Notes under the pieces: generated by a model
Told to the model about the DNA's origin: nothing
The model's database searches: none
What the model saw: only the letters and a program-made list of their open reading frames with translations
Shown: positions 50,891-59,800 of the stretch, piece by piece
Numbering within the stretch: the stretch's first letter is position 1
Layout of the letters: every line of letters begins with the position of its first letter
Translations under genes and position numbers: made by a program
Origin: Lucifuga dentata
Lineage: Eukaryota; Chordata; Actinopteri; Ophidiiformes; Bythitidae
Assembly (NCBI GenBank): GCA_014773175.1
Contig: VXCM01001257.1
Location: forward strand, 124,001-188,000
Direction: 5' to 3'
Length of the DNA stretch: 64,000 bases

Positions 50891-53800
50891 TGGTTCGGTG
50901 GGTCAGTGGGAGGGGGTAATTCTACAAGGCAAGAGGGGTATCCCTAAATCCACACATGGGTGTACTTAGTTCCACTTGATCTGGAGTGGAATGATCCGTT
51001 TAACAGTGAGTGGTGAGGTTTTATTTAACTTTATTGTTATATTTATTACGTTTAGGCCTCTTTTGATGCCTTTAATGCATGACAATCATTTTTACTCTCT
51101 ACTGTTAGCCATATTAAATGTATGTGTTTCTGCCTTAATATTAGTGAAATCATTGACCAGATCGCTAGGATCATGTGTGCGTGATTGCTCATGAAGCCTT
51201 GAAAGTGGATTTTGTTCTTAAGATGAAAATGTGAAAAAAAAATAAATAAATTAAATAATTTTCTAAAATGATGCTTAATTAAGAAGAGTATTTGGACTTA
51301 GGGGTCAATCAACAATTCACTTTTTTTTTTTTTTTTTTTTTAATGCAGTTCCAGTCTGACATCATTAATAACTCCAATTTAAGGGAAAAAGTAGACAAGT
51401 GTTGCTTGTCCGGAATCTTATTTCTGGCATGTGTGTGGTTTATGTAATTGGCCTTTGTCACACTCCTGCTGATGCTTCTTTTAAGGAAGTACTGCAAACA
51501 TCCTGTGAAGGTGGTTTACTGCAGATGTGACACATTTTCTTAAAGAAGAAGAACAATGTTTAAGCACATACATGTGTGTGTTCTGCGAAAATGTGCCAAG
51601 CTGCCATTGCCCTTTTTAGAAACTCATTTGTCAGCAGCTGACTGCTACCTTCAGGCATGTTTAGTCTCCTTTTCTTATGCATGTTACGAAAATGCGTCAT
51701 CAGATCATCATTCTGCAAAATTGTCAATATCACGGACAGATTGTTTATTATGAATGTGAAAGATAGTTGTGATCTTTTCAAATCGTGATACACAACAGTG
51801 TTTTCAAGTCCTTAAAGGACCATACCACCCATTTTGCATGTTTGAGCCTAATATGTTTAATTTTCATACATGTTACGTTACTGACAACCATTCCCAAAGG
51901 ATAAAACCGTATTTCAGGTTTCCTGATATTTTGCAAACTCTCTTAATCTTTCAAAATAAAATATTTAAGCGATACACCCACCTTAAAAATCAATGTTTCG
52001 CCTGCTAATAGTTACACAGCCTTATGAAGTCACAGTTATTTAAATTTTTCTATAAACGCAGGTCTTCTTTTGGGACTATATTCCCCGGTGGAGGCATACA
52101 TTCAATCTGCGCCTTTTATTGCGCTTAAACGCTAAAATTACGTAAGTTTGAAAAAACTCTGAATATACATGTTGTACAGGGTGATGGATTACCTATCCCA
52201 GGAACGTTTCAAGTATCAACAAGTTGATTTTAATAGCAGAATGAACTGAAACCAGTGGAGGTCTGGAAGGTAGGAAAAACATTTTTAATTCACGTTCCAT
52301 TGGAAATGATTGTCAGTAACGTAACATGTATGAAAATTGAATATATTAGGCTTAAACATGCAAAATGGGTGGTATGGTCCTTTAAATTGGAATTTCAGTG
52401 TTTCAGTATGTAGCCATCAAGTCTCTTAAAGACTTAAGAAATGTAAAGACATGATTGATGAAAATATGTGATGGCTTATTTGTTCCTACAGGGAACCAAT
52501 CTGACAGATATCTGCACAGAGCTCCTCCTCCATGGAAACCTTCTTAAAATCTCAGCAGGCAACATCCAGGAGCGCGTCTTCTTTCTGTTCGACAACCTTT
52601 TGGTCTACTGTAAGAGGAAATCCAGGTGAGCAACGATCATCAGGAAAACTGTACAGTAGCAGCAAAACCAAGGAAGAAGAAGAAATGAGGAAGTGTGCAA
52701 AAATGTTTTTATAGCTTGGGGAAACTGCTCCTATAAAGAAGCTGGGCCTGGAAAGCTTACACTAATGCCCAAATTCCTGTTTGTGTAGATAGTTTGGATT
52801 GCTTTGGATAGTTTTGTTCGCAAACAAAACAAAAAAGACGTACATATGTCTGCAGCTCTGATACCTGTATGAATGTGTCGTATGTTGAAGACACAAGTTC
52901 TTTTCTTACGGCGGCACTGGCAACAACAGATGTTTTCCCTGCCAAGTGAAACCACAGTGTTGTGTCTCATTTCCTAGGGTTTCTGGAAAGAAGTCCACCA
53001 AGAGGACCAAGTCAATCAACGGGCCCCTCTATGTGTTCAGAGGCCGAATCAACACTGAGGTGATGGAGGTGGAAAATGTAGAAGATGGAACGGGTTTGTA
53101 TTTGCCAAGGATAGCAGTGTTACTTTTGGAAACTGTTTATATGCGCATTCATCCAACTTTCTCTGGGAATTCATTATCCGTGTACCCAAGATGGTGCAGC
53201 AATAATAATTATTACTGCTTCCAGTTCTTATTTCACCTTTTTTTTAATCACTGTTTTGTACATGAAATGGTGGATGGATATCAATCAGGGACTTGTTGAC
53301 AGTTTGGGTGGAGATGGTACTTGCACCTAGTTTCATACAGGATGTAGCTTGAAACCTCATGTACCACCTTTTGATGTCAGTGACTTGGCGCTGTGTTAAG
53401 GTGTTGATGCAGATCTGGCGTGTACGAGCAGTCCAGGCAAGGAAACAAACTTTGCGTGTAAGCGAATAAGCCGGAGCTGAACGGCTCACCTGTGAAGGAG
53501 TTGCAATGCAGCTCCTGCTGCTATTGTGGTTTGCTGCGCAGCACCATGCTGGGTGTAGAAATACACCTCATCTCTCTCTCGCACGTTTCCTTTTCTTTTT
53601 TTCATTTCGGATTATTTTGCAGGCTCACATCAGCCTTTTTGTATGCGTCGGCTGGTGGCTGTCACAGTCATCAGGCTGCTGAAAGGGAAACCACAAAGAA
53701 AAACATGCCTCATTCGCAGAACTAAAGGGTCCAATGTGTGTTCATTTGTCAGCCAGAATACAGATTATCTGATTCTTGAAGTGTGAAAGATATGAGAAGT

Positions 53801-56800
53801 TGGAGCGGATGGGGGTTATTTCGTGAAAACTCTGACAGAAACGTTTCACAGAAATAACCAGTGTTCATAAATATATATACCTTAAGTGACACATTAGCAG
53901 AAGCTGATCAGCCTTTAGCTCATTTAAGATGTGGACCTTTAATCATTCATTTATTTTGAGTGGAAATTTGCTCTCTTACAAACATTTAGTAGATTTACAT
54001 GGAAAGTTCAATCTGATTTTGTTTGTATTGCAGTTTAGCCCAAAATGTGGAGTACACACTGATGAAATTCACAGGATTTGGCTGAATATGTGCTAAGCTG
54101 GCTTAAGAGAGGAAATGTGTAGAATGTTTATGCTGATTGTTTTACATGCTTGAGTAAACTGACTTATGCTAATGTTGATTTATAAATTGATGACGGTATA
54201 CTCGTAGTAGAACACCTAGATTATGTTATTGTAAGCTGCTTTACTCAGGCGTGTGAATGCGTCATCAGCATGCAGTCAGTGTAATCACCCTGCACATGCA
54301 TTTCCTGTCGCCACAATCAAAGCGAAGGCAAAAATCACACTGTAGTCTGCATGTAAACATAAGATTTCTTTCCATCGGCTAAAATGAGGCTCAAGCCAAT
54401 ATCGTCTCTTTCCCAACCCCACCCCAGCCCAGCAGGAGTTGCTCCCTGTGGAGCCTGGAGTTTCAGATCTATTTATATGATCTTTGAGCATAAGACTAAT
54501 GCTCCCCATTACCAAAGCTCATTCATTATTCAGGAGACATTCACCTGCAGCCAAATGGATGATAAAATTAGAAGAGGGATGTGAAGTATGAGGAGTACTT
54601 GTTGAGTCGGTGGATAAATGACTGTTTGTCATTATGCGTCATGCTTATCGTCCTAGTAGCCTCGTAAGTCTGAATCGGTAAATATTCTATGGAGAGTTAT
54701 TTGTCAATTTGTAAGGCGTCTGTGCAAGTGTGATTTCATTTTGCTCATTGCTTGCTTTAGTCACCATTACTGTCTGTGTGTGTGCGTGTGGTTTTGTCTC
54801 AAAAAGCGAACATCAGAGGAAGAGAAGAACAAAGGCGTGAACCAGATAGAGTATTTGTAGAAACGTTAGCTACACATGCTGCTAACAACAACTACAACTA
54901 TAGTAATTTTGAAATGAACTGTCCTTAAATGTCCTTAAATCTTTATGAAGTCCATTCTATATAGAGGAAACGATTTCTTTATTTTACCACACTTATGTCT
55001 TTTTTTCCTCAACAGAGTTTCTGATAATCATATGATGATAATCAGATTAAAGTATCATCTGACCATGTGTCATTGAAAGTGGAAGTCATATTTGGCTCCC
55101 ATTCATGTTTGATTAAAGGTCACAATAGTCCAGTAGTTTGTTCTCACACTGTAAGAATATTAAAATATACACAGTATGAATAGCTTGTTGACACTTTTCC
55201 TTTTACTTTTGCAGCGGACTATCACAGCAACAATTACACGGTGACGAATGGCTGGAAAATCCACAACACGGCTAAAAACAAGTGGTTTGTCTGCATGGCC
55301 AAACATGCAGAAGACAAGCAGAAGTGGCTGGATGCTATCTTGAGGGAGCGAGAGCAGAGAGAGAGTGAGTAAATGCTTTTAAAGTTATTTTTGTTACTTT
55401 TCTGCTTTATGGAACCAAATACAGTGAAAGACAGGGAGGAGAGGGGAACTTTAGATCCAAACAAAGCTTCCAAGCTGGACTGGAACTCATGTCCTCACCA
55501 AGTAAAACACTACAAAGCCAGACATCGTTCTTTATTTTATTATAGATTTCATTCTGATGTTTTACCAAATTGAAGATATCCAATCACAATAATGTTTTAA
55601 AAGAAACAATCACTTTATACTTACTGTCAACATTGTTTAAAGTATAAATGTACCTTCTGCTCTCTCTACTGCATCAATTACATGGCTTTTCTAAAATGCA
55701 GATAATTCAGTTTTCATGCACTTACGTGCAGAAGTTTGGAATTACCAGAAATTTGTATATTTTTGGTGACCCCTGAAGGGAAAGCCGAAAGGAAAAGAAG
55801 AAGATTCACCAAGGTGGCATTAAATTGATTTAAATATCAAGCCAAGACATATGTTGAAAATGACTATTAAAGGACCATCCCTCCATTTTGCATGTTTGAG
55901 CCTAATATATTAAATTTTCATACATGTAATGTAACTGACAATCATTTCCCAAAGCATACTACTGGAACGGTGAATTAAAAATGTTTTTCCTACCTTCCAG
56001 ACCGCCATTGGTTTCAGTTCATTCTGGTACGCTATTAAAATCAACTTGTTGATACTTGAAACAGTTTTGGGATAGGTAATCCATCATCACCAACAAGGCA
56101 TGTATTCAGGCTTTTTTATAAGTTAAGTAATTTTAGCATTTAAGCGCATAAAAAGCGCAGAGTGAATGTATGTCTCCACTGGGGAATATAGTCCCAAAAG
56201 AACACCTGCGTTTATTGAAAAATTTTAACGAGCGTGACTCATAATTTTGCATAACTATTAGCAGGTGAAACGTCGATTTTTAAGGTGGGTGTATCACTTG
56301 AATATTTGATTTTGAAAGATTAAGAGATTTTGCAAAATATCAGGGAAGCTGAAATATGGTTTTCTCCTTTAGGAAATGATTGTCAGTAATGTGACGTATG
56401 AAATTTGAGTGTATTAGGCTCAAACGTGTAAAATGGGTGGTATGGTCCTTTAATGCTGGAAATGACTGATTTGTAATGAATCTAGTGTAGTGACTGTTGA
56501 ATCAAATGTCTCTTCCACAAACAAGGTAAGAAATGCTAAAAACAGCACCTTCCGTCCTGATCAGAGTTTAAAATAGAACTGCCTTTGCTTGCCAAAAGAA
56601 AGAGAAGCTCAACAGGGGAGCTTACGTCTGACGTGATTCATCAGGATCCGTATTGTACAGAAATGTTCGAAACCTGTGGCTTCCCTCGCCGCTCTCATTA
56701 AAACGCCATCTTTTTATCTAGATATGTTACCTGGATAATGACATCCGATGTGGGGAATTTGATTTACACCTTACATTAAAAATCATGTGGTCAGATCTCC

Positions 56801-59800
56801 GTTGGATAGTTCTGTAGGCATACCCCATTTCTTCTTCGCTTCATTCATTTTTAGAATAATATCTTTTTTGCATGGGCCATGTTCCAGGTGCAGGTACCTG
56901 TTTTTCTACTAATGAGAGTGACCGGGAAGACAAGGCAGGGTAATGTTTTCAACCTTTGGCTGGATTTTATCTCATGAACATGTCCGAGCTGTACGGATCA
57001 CATTTACACCTAGATAGTTGTTACTGAGATCCAATCACAACGCAGGTCAGGTCGCATTCCAGTCGCAATGCAGTTTGCGTTTGAATGCTCTGTGTAAAAG
57101 CTGTGTGAGTTAGAAACTCTTTTTGTTGTTTACTTTGACTTATGTCATGAAATGCAAGTACGTGCAATTTGCTAAACTTTTGTCAAGAATCAAAACCCCA
57201 AACTGAAAGCTAAACTTCATTCTTTAATACTACAGAACGCCACTTCCGCTCGTGTGAAATTAGTCGTGTAAACTGATATTCTTGCTGCTCTTTAAGTTGG
57301 TTTTCTTTTCCTTCATTGTGTGACTTCCTTCATTTGACGTAAAATGCATTCCCACCTGTTCAGTCTCAACCATCTGTCTTTGTTATTCGGTGCACATTAG
57401 TGTAAATAAAGCTTGAAAGGCTTTAACCAGATTTAAGCCAGAGGACAATACGTCACCTGATAGTATTGATGCTAAAAAAAAAAAATCAAAACGGATTCTT
57501 TAAAGCCACATGAAAGTGACTGTACACTCAGCAGCACATGTATTTCAGCTGAGTATATTTATATATTTTGATTATTGTAAGTCAGCCTTTAGAATTTGCA
57601 GCAGTCGAAGCAGAATTTGTGGACATCAGCACTGATCCTGTTGTGAAAGTAGACGCTCTCAGAGTACAAATAAGTTTGAAGGAGTGAGCCGCAGCTCATG
57701 GTTTTAGGTTACGACCCGGCGGAAATCGACCTGGGGCTAACAGATGCCAGATCTGTCACACTACCAATTTCGCCACTCTCTTCTTTTTCTATTATCCAAT
57801 CCAGACTCTATTCTCAAAGCACCTAACCTTTTACTCTTGTCTAGACAGCCACGCTAAGAAGCATCGCAGCAATACATCTCTTCCTGCTTTGTGCACCGCG
57901 GCGCTCTGTTCTGTTTTCCTGACACACCTTATTTAATGTGACCTTTTCTATGTTTTGACTTGGTCTTTCCCACCGTTGGACATTTGGCTCTCCTCAGCCC
58001 TCCCAAAAGACTTCCTTTGTTCGTAAACTACCATCTGGAGGTGCCTGCGTTTTTATCTTATCTAGTGTTTTTCATGGACGTTGAGGGAAAAGTGAGGGTT
58101 AGATAATGCGATAGGGTGTTAGCTTGTGCCAGTGTGGTCTGAGGAAGATGAGGAGCAGCTCAAGACGAACTCTGACAGCTGGAGCAGAAGCTGAGGGGCC
58201 TCTGCTGGACAGGCTCCGTCTGCTGTTCAATGACACTCATTGTTTAAGTGTAGTCCAGCTGCTGTCAAGTGTAATATAACTCCACCTCCATCACATCGCC
58301 GCATCTGCCCATCATGGCCTCCGACTTGAGTCTCAAACTCGAAAAAAAAGTTCTGCTCTTCTCAAAGCTTCAGCGGTAAGCTAGATTGGAGTATTTTACT
58401 GAGAAAATGGATATGATTGGCATCCGCTTGATTATTATTGTAATATTTGAAAAGCGGTTATCATGAAGTACATTGGCATTTTTAGTAGTATTTTTTGTGT
58501 TATACTGTTTTTTTTTTTTTTTTNTTTTTTTTTTTTTTGTACGTTAAATAGTTTTCTCCTTTATGTAATCCGTAATAGCTCATAAACTGCAAACATCAAC
58601 ACAGTAAACTTATACTCAAACTTATACTCATCTCATAAATGTAAATGTCATTATAATTAGAATTTGTAGAGTTGATTGATACTTTAATAAGTATTTTGAA
58701 ATTGAATGAGTTTGTACTGTGTACAGTCACTGATATATAAATACAATGGATGTTTATGAGGATCCTAATAACTCAATGTAAGTTATCAATAATAAAAGCC
58801 ATATTAACTAGAAAAAATTCTGCATGGTTTGACATATTTGACTTGTTTTAGCAGCATAAAACGTGTAGGAAGAGGTAGAATTAATCAGAATATACCTTTA
58901 GTTACGACATTTTATGCAATTTTTTAACAACAAAAAGAAAAACCAAGATAAAATTATGCACACATTGATTTATGAACAGAATGTGTGCAGAACACTTCAT
59001 TCATTCATTTTTTTTTTTTAAACCTTTCTGCCTTTCTACCTACCTGAGATAACGAACATCCTTAAAGAAAGAGACGATGCATTTATTCCTTGTTATTTAA
59101 AGACAAAAAAATTAAATATTGAAGCTCAGCAGTTCTGGATAATTTACGCTCGACTGCATAGAGAGCTCAGGACGATTTGAGGAGAGAAAGGAGGTTGATG
59201 GATGACAAAAATTCCAAGCTGGATTTGATCCCATATGTCATAAATACATATGTACCTTGGCCAACTGAATCGGTTGTTGTGGTTTAGCATTTTTAGCACA
59301 GTTGAGTTGCTTCAAAGTGCAGTTCCAAAGTTTCTTAAAGCCAACAGTGAAGTTAAGTGGCTCAAACAGGGTTTTACTGGAGCAGTCGGCCTCACAATGG
59401 AGAAATAAAAGCCAACAACTGTCACAGTGTTTGACAAACCAACAAAGAAACAAGATCAAGATCAAGTTGCCCTCTGAACTTTGCGACTTGCTTTAAAAAA
59501 AGATTAACATCTGGTTTTATTTCAGAGGGTTGTAGCAGATTCAAGCCACCATGTTCTTTTTGTTCTCGTCTGCATTCCATGTGCAGAGCAGACCACGGTC
59601 AGGAAAAGTCTTTTTGTCTCTTCTAAAAACTCTGTGAACAGTTTTTCGTTTTGGCTTTGATACATGCAGATTTCTGATGATTGTGTGTAGATATCTCTAT
59701 CCTGTAACAGGCAGATTGTGTTTTTCTTGGCATTATGATGCAGGTATTGTTTTATTTTCTCCATTTTCTGGTGCCAACTCACCTATAAAATCATCAACAT

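Larger units (their letters stand above)
48227..52491 (+). other. prex1: prex1 intron 6 (about 4.3 kb)
   Basis: No exon is recognised. It holds an assembly-made duplication (48635-48767), the long TATAAGCC-type copy c with a gap, CA/GT microsatellites near 50.35-50.9 kb and MITE copy 13. Confidence 0.75.

Noticed and set aside
53244..53489. 81-codon antisense frame as an exon
   Set aside because: No splice sites or recognisable family; it is probably chance in intron 8.
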